Positions 46,401 through 58,700 are shown, numbered from the stretch's first letter. The stretch is DNA of 64,000 nucleotides from Fulvia fulva (GCF_020509005.1 NC_063012.1:8680001-8744000), one strand, 5' to 3'. Program-made: numbers and translations. The notes: generated from the sequence alone by a model not told the origin.

Positions 46401-47670
46401 ATAGTATCCTTACTATATAATATCGTTAAGAATATACCTATAAAGCGAGCTTAACAATTATCCCGAAAGACTTCTTTATTAGCCTCTTCTTCCTCGTCTT
46501 TATAGGTAGCGACATAACTCGTACGGACTTTAGTCCCTTCTTAGCTAGCTAACTTACGGACGCTAGTAAGCTTAGACTATAGATTAGGGGTATTTACTAC
46601 TCTCCTAACTAAGGTAGTCTTAAACTAGCGACTATACCGAAACTAGTCCCGGGTATTAACGTTTAGAAACGTAGTCTAAAGGATTTGATTAATCTAATAG
46701 GTCACTCTCTCCTCCTTAGTAACGGGCCTATCTCTAGTACCGTACTATCGGACGTAGTTATTAATCCTTATCGTCTTCGTATTCTATAGTCGTTTACGCT
46801 ATACGAATAGGGTATTAATAGGCCCTACCGGCTATTCCGAGGGCGTAGGCCTTGACTTAGCTCGAGGCTTAGGCGTCCTTCTTCTAAGAGTCTCCCCTAC
46901 TACTACCGTTAACTAGCTTCTACTAGCCCTAGAACCGGCGTCTCTAATTATCTCTACCTCCTACTAACCGAGTTCTTCCTACCGGATCTCCTCTTTAAGT
47001 TCTTGTCGTATAGCTTTAGCGGCCTCGGCTCGTACTCTTAATGCCTATATACTAGACCTAGTTCGAGGATTCGGGTTCTTTTTAATTCCTACTAGAGCTT
47101 TACCTCGAGATTTATTACTCTAGATTAGGTAGGCCTTAACCTTAACCTCGTTATAGTTTATAATCCTATACCCTTATAGAGCCGGTTCTTCTTCTTCCTT
47201 AAACTAGATCTAGTAACTACTAGCGGCCGTCGGTTACTACCTAGATCTAACATCTTAAGGGCCGTATTCTATAAGGTGTCGGTTATTAGGTAGAGGTTTA
47301 GAGTAGTTAGGAAGCTTTACGCTTAAGACACTAGTATAATCTCGACCTATCTATTGTTTCCGAAGCGTAGGGATTTTCATGTCCTTATTAAATAGAATCG
47401 GGCTATAGTGTTCCTCAAGCTACGGAAGTATATAAAGGAGCTTAGGTTTGCTATAGTCCCGTCGGAAGTTAAACTTAGGGGGATTTAGATCGGTCTTCTT
47501 TCCTAGGTACTACTAGTTATTCGTTACTAAAAAGATATACCCTTATAAGATAAGGAATAGCATCGCGGGGCACCTATTGGCCTAATGTTCCGTACTACTA
47601 TAGTTATAATAGTACCTATTAAGCGCTTTAGACTACTCGCGGTTCTATAACTATGGGCGCTATATTAAGT

Positions 47671-47916
47671 AAACCTGTTGAAACAGGTACGGGTGGATGG
47701 CAGCGGAGTAGAGTAAGAGATCAATCTTCAACTGACTAATAGCACGAGCATGTAGCAATATATTAGGAACCAATATATTGATTATGTTAGATGTCTATCT
47801 AAGCTAAAGGGGAGAGAAGGTATCTCCCTACAAGCTGAGTTATTGTGGATGCCTCAGGCTACTAGATCACTTCCTGATTGTTAACTCCCTTTGAGATGCT
47901 ACATCTTAACAAAACC
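47671..47916. repeat. Target-site duplication AAACC around the solo LTR
   Basis: AAACC stands at 47671-47675 and at 47912-47916, exactly abutting the LTR ends. Five bases is the usual copia duplication length. Confidence 0.88.
47676..47911 (-). repeat. Clean solo copia LTR (family 2)
   Basis: 236 bases, TGTTAAGATG...TTTCAACA on the minus strand, with perfect TG...CA ends. Homologous to 21961-22195 but keeping CA and TG where that copy has TA. A solo LTR with a target duplication indicates insertion followed by LTR-LTR recombination. Its low RIP load dates it after most of the RIP in the surrounding gypsy DNA. Confidence 0.92.
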
Positions 47917-48389
47917 TATAGTTTAGGCACTCGATCGGGGTTCTCTAGTTATATAGACCTTTGATTTTTACTAGGGTTAAAGGATCTAACCTCTACCGCG
48001 CGACCTCGTTAGTAAGCCCGAATACTCATTTCTACTATTTTCTAAATAAGGTCATCGTCGATAGTAGCGGAAATAGCTAGTTTATTAAGTATATTAATCT
48101 TAGGGATTAAGCGTAGTATCGGCTTTATAACTAACCGATAAAGCTACGGTAAAGTAAGTAGATAGATAGATAGATATTTCATTAAGCTGTTATAGTGCCC
48201 TTCGGCCTATATAGCTATACTATCTTGTTTTTGTATATATAGAGGGGAAACCGTATTAGTAAAAACCCCTCCTCCTTCCCGCCTGTCTTTTTCCCCTAGT
48301 TGCCGTCTTAGATTTCCCTTATTAGGGGTACGCTAGTATTATAGGCCTGCCCTAATGACTACCCTATCTACAACCCCCCTAGCTTCCGC

Positions 48390-49387
48390 CTCTTATCTAT
48401 CTACTCCTCCGTCTCGCTAGCGAGGCTAAACTACTAGAGGTATCCTTACTATAGTATCTACCGAGAGATTCGGCGAATGTTACCTTTGTCCCTAATGATT
48501 GACTTATAGTCTCTCCTTTCCGCTTAGTACCTCCAATTTCCCCTACCTCTCGCCTACTATAGGCACCGTAGTAGTATATGTTCTAGGTTTTACGATAGGT
48601 AGCTATACTAGTAGGCTAGGCTATAGATGTCTAGTACGCGTCTCCTAAATAGCTAGGCCCTTAATCTAATATATTCGGACCTAATTTAGATCGCTATACT
48701 TGCTTCGGTCCTTATTAGGTCCCTATATAGCTAGTAATTGTGTCTCTAGAATGCTCGGAGTACTATCGGGCCTATTATCTTAGGGGGCTTCCTTTTCTAG
48801 TCCTACTCCTATAGGTAGCTCGCTATCTATTCCGCTAGGCTTTAGGTCTTAGCCTTACTCCCGCCGGTCTAGCGAGTCCTATACTCCTCCTCTTTTCGTA
48901 CTAGCTATTCGGTGCTTATCTATACGGCCGTAAAGGTAGTAAGGTCATCCTCTTTTTAGCTTGTCCTATGTCCGGCCCCTCTCCGGTAGCGGCTTTCTAT
49001 CTTATTCTTTACCTCCTAGATCGTAGTTTATACTAGGTAATCTATCGTCTTTACCGCGTATTAAATTCTTATTTCCCGGATATATTAGCCGATTAGTAGT
49101 GTTACTATCTCTATTTCTACCGTACTTATTAACGTTGTCTTATATACGCCTAGTATTCTACGTAGGTTACCTACCTATATCCTATTTAGGGGTTGCTCTA
49201 TCCGTTTCGGGATCGGTTTGCCTACGCCTCCTATTCCCTAAATCTATACCCCGTATAATATAGCTAGTCTAACGATCGCCTTATATATTACTCTTACCTT
49301 GTCGAATGTTGCTCTCTATATAGACGCCGTAAGCCTCTTTATCGAGGCTTCGTTAACTTACGCTCGACTCTAGGCTTTCTTAATCTA
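48390..49387 (-). pseudogene. LINE family 2 ORF2, C-terminal part, RIPed
   Basis: Corresponds to the thumb and C-terminal knuckle region. It stops in the KKAQ-type segment just before the LDPKLSW block, where copia inserted. The missing block continues at 54864 in frame with it once one copy of ATCTA is removed. Confidence 0.78.
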
Positions 49388-49621
49388 TATTAAATAGGTA
49401 CGAGTTAGGTAGTAGTAGAAGACGGCGGATTATACGAAAGACGAAGAAGGACCTAATAGGATAGCGTGTATCTATATATAGTATCGCCGGTGTTAGTATA
49501 GGTAGATGCTAGGTATCCGGATGTTTACTAGCCTATAGGCTAGTAAACCCTAGTCACGTGATCTAGTTACATAACACACCTACACCTATATACTTGTCCT
49601 ACGGCCTATATGTTCTTAACA
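49388..49621 (-). repeat. Copia 3' LTR
   Basis: Plus-strand text TATTAAATAGG...TTCTTAACA. Contains a perfect 26-base palindrome (49523-49548) and CACGTG (49555-49560). It differs from the other LTR of this element at about a dozen positions, most of them CpA/TpG-to-TpA, so much of the divergence is RIP and not time. Confidence 0.92.
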
Positions 49622-49759
49622 CTCCTACTTAGGCTATATAGTCTCCTATAATCCCTTTACGTAAGCTAGAGCTACCCTACAAAGTTTTGGAACTACTAGC
49701 TATTAAGGGGCTTTATTAACCTATTAGTAGCTTTGTCCTTTATATAGTAGTAGTCTACT

Positions 49760-52700
49760 ATAATCTTCTTCTACTACTAGAGATGTCTAATATAGTTATA
49801 TACAACATTAATATACTTTGACCTTTTATATATAGGCATCTTTAATAAGTGTCAAAGCGGCTTAGTTATTACCTATAAGCTTGACTAGCCTTAGCTCGTT
49901 AATAGTGCCCTTACTTGCCCTTATACTCGGCTAGAAAGAGCTCTTTCCTACTAGTTCTAGGCACCCCATTTCCCTAAGGACAGTAGCAAGAAATCGTGAC
50001 TACTTTGCGGCTACGTTTATAGCTATAAACTCAGCTTCTATTATTAATGTTATAATAGACTTCTGCTTCCTACTTATCTAGGACATAGGTGATCTATACA
50101 GGAACTATACGTATCCTAGAATTAAGACTCTATCCACTTTGTCTATAGCGTAGTTAGAGTCCGAGTATCCCTAGAGATTGCCCCCTCCCTTTCTATATAT
50201 AAGACCTAGGTCTAGGTAAGACCGTAGGTATCGGGAGAGCTTCTTTAAAGCCTTTATATACTACTACGAGGGATCAGCAACATATAAGCTAATTCTTCTA
50301 AGGGGAAATGCTAAGTCTGGCCTTGTTATTGTCATTGGCTATATCTAGGTACTATTATAGCTCTAGTAATCCTATTTGTTATACCTCTTATCTATAGGTG
50401 CCGTAGGTACTAAGTACTCGTAGCTCTCTATAGGTAAGTAGGTTGGCGTAGCCTTCTCTCTAGCTGTGTTTATATTAGCTAAGTTAGCGTAGATATAGTG
50501 TCCTTAACTAAGCTTTAAAGTGCCTTAGGACCTGTCTCTTATAATCCTTATTCTAAGGATCTTCGTAGGTTCACTAAGATCTTTAATCTTAAACACTTTT
50601 CTAAGCTTAGCCTTAAACTACTAAACATCTGATAGCTTCGGAGCTACAACAGGTATGTCATCTATATAGGTAAGGACTATAAGGTCTCTATTCGTATAGA
50701 CAAGTAGGTATAGATCTACCTAGGACTAGGTAAATCTAATCTTCTCTAGCTTCGTAACATAGAGCTTGTTCCAGTCTCTAGCTGCTTACTTAAGCCTATA
50801 AAGGCTTCGTAGGACCGTAAACACTATGTTTAGAGGTGCTTTAACTCCTAGGGGTAGGATTATATAGATGTCTTCAAGGAGGCTACTTTAGGTAAAAGCA
50901 TTATTTATATCTTCTAGGTGCATCTCGAGATCTCTCTTACACACTACTACTATAAATACTCGGAGAGTATTATGTCTAATAGTAGGTGCAAAGGTCTCTT
51001 CGAAGTCAACCCTATATTTCTATAAAAACCCTCTTATAACTAGTCTTGCCTTGAACTTCTTAATAGCTCTACTAATCATTCTTTTTATATTAAAGACCTA
51101 CCTAGAAGTAATTAGATTCGTACCCTTTGGCGGTATAACTACTTCCTAGGTATTGTTACTTGCTAAGGCAATAAGTTCGTTCTCGATTACCTCTCTCTAT
51201 ATATATCCCTATTCGGGGTCTCCTACGGCTACCTTATAGGACTTTAGGATTAGCACTTCCTACTAATAGGCTATAGCCTACCTAATAGTAGCAAATATAT
51301 GTTCTTCTACGTCGTTCAGAATCTCCTCTACCTAGCTTATTATAGGGTCTAGATAGAACATCTAGGCGATAAGAGCCTTATATTATTGAGCCTTATACTC
51401 TTTAGAGTTATTATCTCCGTCCCCCCTTAACCTCTTGTTGCCTATTACCTAAGGTAGCGCTAGGTGTTTAGATAGGTCGAACTGAACGACATCTTCTTTT
51501 TCTTTTATTAGAGTCCCCTAATCTCTAAACTTCTAGTATTCCCTAATGTCCTTTAGGGGAGGGGGAAGTTATATAGACAGCGGTTGCTATAGTGTTAATG
51601 ACTCGGGTAGGTTCTGTATAGATCCACCGTTATCGGCCTTCGACAGTATTAAAACCGCCTTAATATTTTCTCCTAGCCTTCGTAACGGTGTTTCTAATAA
51701 TCCCCTATCGGAAAATTTCGCCCTAAAGGGCTTCCTCCTAATAGGATTGCGCTATAGCGCTCGACTCGGCTAGTTAGTAAAGGTGATACCAAGATCTATA
51801 TCTCCCCCCTTCTTATTCTTAAACTAGTCGACGTGACTATACGCTTTTATAGCTTTTATGTCGGGATCCTAGAACAGCTATTGTTTTGTAGTGTTTTCTA
51901 AGTAGCCTATAAATACGGCTTCTTTTCCTCGGTTTATTAACTTGTCTCTCCTTAAGCCTTAAGGTTAGGCTCTTAGGTCTATATAGACTATAGCTTTGTA
52001 TCCCTAGACGCGGAAATGGTCGACTAACGGTACTTAGTTAGTAAAGGCTTCTTCTAGTGAAAGAGCAATACTATTAATGATCGGACTATTAGGTAGTCTG
52101 TTTCTAATTATAGTCTATGCTTACAAAGCTTCTAGCCAGAACTTAACTAGTATACTAGAGTCTTTTAGTATAGCCCGGACTGTGTTCTTAGAGGCTTAAA
52201 TTGACCTTTCTATAGGTCTATTCTAAAGAGAGTTGTAGGTATTAGTTATATCTATCTAAGTGCTAAACTCCTTCTCCTACTCTTTTAGTAAGGCGAGAAT
52301 TTCCTTTATACTATTACTACGGATCGTAGATAGAAAGTACCTTGACTGCCGTTCTGCCTAGACCTTCTAATCCCGTAGGGCTGTAGGAGCGTCGCTCCTA
52401 GCCTTTAAAGGGATTACCTACTTCTTCCTAGAGAAGTTGTCTACAATCTCAAGCTAATATTTGTATCCTAGCCTAGAGACTACGCCCTAAAAAGGCCTAT
52501 AGATATCAATAGAGATGAGGGCCAGCCTCTCCCCTTTCCTCTCTATAGTAGGTCCTTTGAACTTCCTTATATTTATAAGGGAGTAGACCTTATAATTCTA
52601 GTGTTAAGAAGGAATAGGAATAGGATCTTTCTTATTAGTAACTCTATATAGGTTTCTTAGTAGTCCCTTGCTAAGGTGTGTACATCTTCTATACTATAGC

Positions 52701-53300
52701 TCCTACTAATCTTCGGACTTAGTGTTAGCTATAGCGGTACCGTCACGTTCTTAAGAGAGTATACTAGTATACTATAGCTTAAGAATTTCCGAGATCGAGT
52801 AGATAAACGGTACTCCTCCTCGAAGTTTGGTCTAGATAACGGGTTTACTAGACAAGGATTTTAGGGTAAAACTAGGTAGTTAGACAGCAAACTATTAGCT
52901 CAACTAATTCTACGAAACAAGACTAACTCTAAGGCTAGGAACAAACAGGACATTTTCTAAGACAATTTGCTTTCTAGAAGGACTACCTATTACTACACTT
53001 CCTATATATATAGCCTGTAGATAGCCACCTCTAACCTTGATCCACTTCCTCTTTTAAAGAGGCTTTAGTGTCCTAAATAGTAAATCTTAGTCAGTTATAT
53101 GTGATGATGTACAAGAGTTAAGTAACTACTCGGACGAGGGGTACTTGCCTTTAGCTTCTATAGTAGAATAGGCAATCTTATTAACATCATTATCTTCTAA
53201 TAGTATCTTAGAGTCTAATACGTCTTCCTAGGTCGTATAGGCCCTTATAGGCTTACTAGAGGAGGCCTTTGGCTTGCGGCTCTCCTTTATCTACTTTATA
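49760..53300 (-). pseudogene. Copia pol (PR-IN-RT-RNase H), RIPed
   Basis: Minus-strand landmarks: the integrase region at about 52,900-51,800; RT with YIDDIPVVAP (catalytic box 50656-50667, aspartates intact), preceded by the usual LYGLKQ-type region near 50,800; and RNase H near 50,080-49,980 reading RKQKSI and then EAE, the copia signature. In-frame TAG and TAA codons are frequent. The enzyme set would copy and integrate the element. The plus-strand frame at 51546-51773 is antisense and not a gene. Confidence 0.83.
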
Positions 53301-54600
53301 AGGTCCGTTATTACCTTAAGGACATTACGAAGGTTTAGTAATAATGACCTCCTACGAGGTAGTAACGGTTGTCTCTTAGTAGGGTAGGTAACCCTAGCTA
53401 GTTTGTCCTTATTCCTAATAGCCTACTAAGCTACGGAAAGGTGTGGGCACTTGCTTATAAAATGGTTACTATTATAGAGATAGTACGTAAGCTTGCCCTA
53501 GAAACCCTTCTTAGCGAATATAGCTGTCCCTTAATAAATTATTGATTCTTGTTTCTCCCTAAGGATTGTAAGAATGTCTTATAGGAAGAGATTTACCTAG
53601 GCATAAATTGTATCGCGAATTGAGCCAAATGAGTCTAGTAGAGCTACTAAGAGTCGCTAGATCTTTCTGTCCTTAGTCTTAATGTCTTAGAACTAAGGCG
53701 AGATTAAAACAGCCCTCCTTATAATTAAGCTAAGCTCCTACTAGGCGTCATCTATTAACTAGTCCTCTGTTATCACGAAATTAGTGTATTACTAAAGCAA
53801 ACTTCTTCTAGTAGCGAGAAGTCTTCTCTTATATTTGGCTTTAGCCTATTCCTATAACTCCTTCGTATACCGGATCTCGTATATCATCTCTTAGTTATAT
53901 GTCGACAGATAGATATACATCTTATATAGGGCCGTTACATTGTACCGTCTATACAATACCTTCCTTATCGCTTGATCTAAAGGAAGGGATAACTCCGATA
54001 ATGTAGAGGGTGTCGCTAGGGTTTTAGCGGAAATGTCCGTAATAATATCCTCGAGGACCTAGTCAACCTACTTTAATACTAGGTGTATTCTTATTAGCTT
54101 GAACTATGTTTCGTAGTTCTCTCTTATTAGAAGAGGTACTGCTCTCTTTCTTATAAACCTAGTCTCGTTCTCTATTTTTGTAAGTTAAGGGACAGGTTGG
54201 CTACTCTTAGGTAATAGGATATATTCGGTCGTACGCGATCGGATCGAAATAGGATAAATAGAACGCGAGGTTAATGTTAGTGCTAAGACACTATAGCGTA
54301 ACTCTCTTAGTAGAGGGGGTTTCTAAGACACTACGGCTCTCTTAGAATAAATAGTTAGTCGATACGAACGCGATGTCCGGAGAGCGACTCTTCTTAGTAA
54401 GCTCGCCTACTTGTCTAAGGTATTAGTATAGGCTCCCTAACTCGGAGTCTAATAGTACCTTACTAGGCTCTTTTACGTCTTATATATACCTATAGCACGG
54501 CTATAGCTTCCTATATAAGGCGGGTACGGCCTCTAGTCTACCTTCCTTTTGTTCTAAAGAGGAATAACTCTAATACGACTTTGTCGAGGGTGAAACACCG
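53301..54600 (-). pseudogene. Copia gag, RIPed
   Basis: The minus strand near 53,480-53,440 reads YYLYNSNHFISKCP, a CCHC knuckle whose first two Cys have become Tyr (TGT or TGC to TAT or TAC). The upstream part is charged and helical, as in copia Gag. Its start is not fixed because TG depletion removed ATG codons. Confidence 0.68.
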
Positions 54601-54609
54601 AGTTACTAA

Positions 54610-54624
54610 CCCGGGCTTATAACC
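54610..54624 (-). other. Copia primer binding site
   Basis: On the minus strand GGTTATAAGCCCGGG begins at the base after the 5' LTR end (54625). Identical 15 bases occur at 11422 and 22196. Confidence 0.75.
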
Positions 54625-54858
54625 TATTAAATAGGTACGAGTTGCGTAGTAGTAGAAGACGGCGGATTATACGAAGGACGAAGAAGGACCTAATAGAATA
54701 GCGTATATCTATATATAGTATCGCCGGTATTAGTATAGATAGATACTAGGTATCCGGATGTTTACTAGCCTATAGGCTAGTAAGCCCTAGTCACGTGATC
54801 TAGTCACATAATACACCTATACCTATATGCTTGTTCTACGGCCTATATGTTCTTAACA
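54625..54858 (-). repeat. Copia 5' LTR
   Basis: 234 bases, partner of 49388-49621. The 26-base palindrome is at 54760-54785 with one mismatch, and CACGTG is at 54792-54797. Confidence 0.92.
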
Positions 54859-57190
54859 ATCTATATATTCTAGCTTAGCTTCGGGTCGAGCTAGATCCCT
54901 AGTACTCGTAGCTCCGCTAATAGCTTAGTCTCGTAGCCTTAGATTCTTACCGCCGCCTTTATATTATAGTATATTCTCGCTTTACTAAAGTGTATAAGTT
55001 AGTACTTTTTAGGGGCGATCCGGGCACTATACTTCTTTACCTACTCCTCGCATTTTTTATACCTATCTTTAAGGAGGCGACAGTTCTCTTCTATCGAGTC
55101 TAACTAGGCTAGAATATTTATGTCGTCTACGAATCCTAATACTAAGGTTTACGGAGAGGTAAGTAGGGGAATTAGATCCGACATAAATATTAGAAATAGG
55201 ATAGGGGAGAGAGTAGATCCCTAAGGTATTCCAGTCTCTGCCTTTACCGGGTCGGACGTATACCTTCCTAGGACTAGGTATATCGTCCGTTCCTAGAGAA
55301 AGGAGTAGACGAACGTCGTTACCTACTAGGGGATGCCTTTCTACTATAGGATATGTATTAGCCTTTAGTATAAGACGTTATCGAAGGCCCCTACGATGTT
55401 GCGGGATAGTAAGGACGCCGCTCGGTTCCTGCCGTAGTGCTAGAGGGTCTGAATTTGCTCCGTAATTAGCTCTATTACTATTAGTATCGATCGCTAGCTT
55501 CTTCCCCCTATCTGTGTTACTAGGAGTACGTAGTTATCCTCGGTAAGCTACGTAAGTCTCTAGGCTACTATCTTTTCTAGGACCTTCCCTATCGTATTTA
55601 AAAGTGCTATTAGTCTATACGACTTGGGCTAAGTATAGTCTTCCTTCTATAGCTTACGTAGCACTACTGTCATAGACTCTCTATACGGCTTCGGGTAATA
55701 CCCTAGCCGTAGGTACGCGGTAAATAGGTTTATAAGGCTCGGCGCGATCTCTTCTCTATACTCTTTTAGTAGTACGTTTAGTATCCTGTCTAGGCCTAGG
55801 GCTTTTCGTCCTTTTAGCTTACTTATAACTCCTGTTACTATATTAGAGCTAACTGCCTAATCTATATCTAGGGGTTCCGGGTATATACTCGGGTCGATGT
55901 CCGTAAGGTCTACCTCTACTTACGTCGAAAAGAAATAGTCGGCTAATGCTTTTGCCTTACCCCGGGGCGTAGCCTAGGCAATCCCTTCGCGGTCTACGAT
56001 TAGAGGGAATTGCGGGGTTTGTTACTCTTTAGGTAGTCGTACCTATTTAGTAAGTCTCTATATCTATCCCGGGTTTTCTATAACGAGCCCGATCGTCGCT
56101 CTCTAGTCCTATAGCTTATCGCGTCTTATCTATGCCTTCTTCTCTTATGTCGCGCGATAGTATTGCTCCTACGTCTCTTAGGTATACTCCTTCGTCTACT
56201 ATCGCCTTGCCCTTCTAGCCTCCTTTACCTTTATAGAGTATTTAGGGGTCTAGAAGGCCTTTTACTACGTTAAGGGCCGGAGTAACAGCGTATATTATTC
56301 CGCTACTTACTATATAACCGAGGTAACTTGTTCCGCTACTTGATCTAGCTAAGCTATCGTCTCGAGTTCTCTATACTATAGTAGGTTCGCTATTAGGAAG
56401 CCTCTTATATCGTCCTAGCGTACCTTCTTCTAGTTACGGCGTAGTTCGCTCACTAGCTCCTCTATCGCCTTCACCCCTAGCGTCGTTTCAAGAGGGATAT
56501 AGTCTAAGGAGGCTTCTAGCGCGTAGTTCGGTCGGCATTAGACTAGTCTCTCTTCAAGTTCTCGTAATAGAAAGTATAGGTCGATCGTGCTTATACTAGT
56601 ACGGGCCTTCTACGTCTCTATTCCCTTTAGTATTACTAAGGCTATTCCGTAGCGTACGGTTATATCTAGTAGCTTTCCCCTTAGAAACGCGTACGGGGGA
56701 GTGAATTCGAGTCCCTATTATAGGTAGTAGAGGTTAAAGTCGCCGAGGAGTACTTACTTCGTGTCTTAGCTAAGGGTCCGCTCTAGGTAGGCGAGGGTTC
56801 CTAGTTCCCTACTCGTCCGACCCCGCGGTAGCGGGTTATAAACGTTATAGATCTAGATAGAGCCTTATATCGTGTCGATCTAGATTAATATTATGTCTCC
56901 TAGGTTACCCTACTACGGTAGTATAACCTTCTACGACTCAAGTTCTATAGTCTTACTTAGGTATATATATGTCCTCGGGATAACGCCTCGTTAGCCCGCG
57001 ATTACGGTATAGTATCTCCGGTTATTACAAGTAGCTAGGAGTCCTACGTAGGGGTTGATCTATAGTTCCTATACCGTAATAACGTAGTACCGTAGCGGAT
57101 CTAGCTCTTATAGAAAGTAGCGCTAGACCTTGTCCCTACTTTTATTTACGTTATACTATACGATAGTAATGTCGTCGTATAGTATTATTC
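54859..57190 (-). pseudogene. LINE family 2 ORF2, endonuclease and RT part, RIPed
   Basis: Minus strand. The endonuclease has VLLGDFNLYY near 56,735-56,760. RT has a KALGLD motif near 55,800, an L.IVGAFDN box near 55,390, STLSP near 55,210 and a GFVDDIN catalytic box near 55,120. RIP stops are frequent. This is the most complete family 2 ORF2, broken only by the copia insertion. Confidence 0.82.
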
Positions 57191-57960
57191 GTTATCCGTA
57201 AGGTCTATTTCCGTACTAACCTACTATGTCTCCTAAGCCTATATCTCGCTATCCGGCTAGCCCTAGGGCCGCTAGGGCGCCCTAAAGATTCGTATTTAGC
57301 CTAGTTTATTAGCGGCCCGGTCAAGGTGTCGAGGCCTACCGGGAGGTAGATACGTTTACGGTTAGGTTCCCTTATTCGTCTCTTCTACCCTCTTCCTTTT
57401 ACTCGGCTCGAAGCCCTTATATACGGTAGGTCCCTCCTACTATCATTAGGGGTACCTAGCTAGTATAGAGATCCTTACTTGTCTCGCTCGTTCTTATGCT
57501 ACTATTCTAGCTAGGTATTAGCTTAAATACGCTAGGTGCCTTCTACCGTAGTATACGTACCTACTCTCCTTTTTTAGGCATTCCCTTCCCTAGTATAGGC
57601 CTACGTAGTAGGGACACCTTAGGGTCTTCTCCCCGTATTTTAGGGCGATATGACCGTACTATTAGTATTAGAAGTATTATAGTACCCTATAGCTACTCTA
57701 ATAGATCTCCGTGTCTATTTGCTTGTAGTTCTAGAATAGCCTATTATCTAGTATCTAGTTAGCTTGTTCCGCTGTCTCTACCTAGATAATAAGCGATAAA
57801 TGCGTATTCTCTCGGTCTACTGTCTTATTTAGCTATACCGCCTTCGTTAGTCGTACTCCTAGGGAGGTGTTCTAGTTCTATACTTAGAGGTAGGGAAGGT
57901 ATTACGTTAGAAGTATAGGAAGTTATTATACGGGCTTATATAGGGTGTTTTAAAAGCAGG
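57191..57960 (-). pseudogene. LINE family 2 ORF1 C-terminal part with zinc knuckles, RIPed
   Basis: The minus strand near 57,690-57,560 corresponds to the triple-knuckle region of the family 4 ORF1 (32,740-32,550), including the segment before the first knuckle. Cys codons are partly changed to Tyr. The N-terminal half is missing, presumably through 5' truncation near 57,960. Confidence 0.65.
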
Positions 57961-58700
57961 TTATGTATTATATATATCTATCTAGAATAGATAAGTATTA
58001 CTCTTAAAGAGGCTATAGGTAACTAATTAGTTACCTAATTCTTAGCGTACGTAGCCTTAAGTTTTAATAATAGGATGTTGCCTATATACGCTCGGATCGC
58101 GACATACTCCCTTAGCTCGTACGCTAGAGTAAATGAGCTAATTCCTATATAATCGCGTACACCCTATTATAACTAACCCCCCTACCTATAGTAGTAACGT
58201 TAGGCCCTCGGTATTACTACTACTATAGTAAGGGTAAGTCAGCTGTTTTAAGTAAAGTGAGCTAAGGTAAGTAAGGTGAGCTTTATACCCCTTCCCTTAT
58301 TCCTTACTATCACTACTACTATTGGTACCTATATAATAAAGTATAGATTATATAACTATTACCGGTAAGATAGCTTAGGTAATAGTCCCGTTATATAGAC
58401 TTTTACTTAAGTATATAATTATCTTACCTACCGGCAAACATTAGAGGTCCTAAGTTTAATCTAGGGGTAGCCTTAGTCCTATCGTATACTTAAATATATA
58501 TTATCGTCCGCTTAACTTATTGAATTGTCCGATAATTACTCTATACTAAGTCATTTTGCTCCGGCGAATAGTAAGAGAGCTCGCTCTGCCCCTAGGGAGT
58601 ATAAGATACTAGTTAGTAGCGTAATGTACTAGGCTATCTACGATAGAGCTTATACTATATAAGGTGTAATAGGGCTCTAATAGGTAATACCGGAGTAACG

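Larger units (their letters stand above)
41691..48160 (-). mobile_element. Ty3/gypsy element of a second lineage, RIPed
   Basis: The minus strand shows gag with a knuckle (about 47,560-47,600), then RT, RNase H and integrase in gypsy order down to about 42,400. LTRs were not recognised. A clean solo copia LTR interrupts gag at 47676-47911, and a LINE tail bounds it at 48,160. Its polymerase differs clearly from the element at 34,370: the RT box context is DIGVKGP. Confidence 0.75.
46401..48160 (-). pseudogene. Gypsy gag (and possibly protease) of the second lineage, RIPed, split
   Basis: The minus strand near 47,600-47,560 reads a zinc knuckle of the form Y.YSSTEH....C, with Cys replaced by Tyr at the expected positions. 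Arg/Lys/Glu-rich segments lie around 46,950-47,130. The solo LTR at 47676-47911 interrupts it. The protease was not located with certainty. Confidence 0.5.
49388..54858 (-). mobile_element. Complete Ty1/copia element (LTR family 1), RIPed
   Basis: 5471 bases bounded by 234-base LTRs and a 5-base target duplication, coding on the minus strand: 5' LTR (54625-54858), primer binding site, gag, protease, integrase, RT and RNase H, 3' LTR (49388-49621). The full copia gene order can be followed although no frame is intact. Confidence 0.93.
49383..54863. repeat. Target-site duplication ATCTA around the copia element
   Basis: ATCTA at 49383-49387 and 54859-54863. The empty site exists in the LINE copy near 39,020-39,045 (reverse complement), where the sequence runs through with a single ATCTA. 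Confidence 0.92.
48161..57960 (-). mobile_element. LINE family 2, longest copy, split by a copia element
   Basis: The minus strand contains the tail (48,161-48,176), a hairpin (48243-48273), a 3' UTR and ORF2 up to 49387. It then resumes at 54859 through the rest of ORF2 into part of ORF1 near 57,960. Excluding the copia insertion it is about 4.3 kb, missing only the start of ORF1. Family identity is secured by collinearity with 37645-40250. Confidence 0.87.

Noticed and set aside
51546..51773. Plus-strand 75-codon frame
   Set aside because: Antisense to copia pol with no supporting motif.
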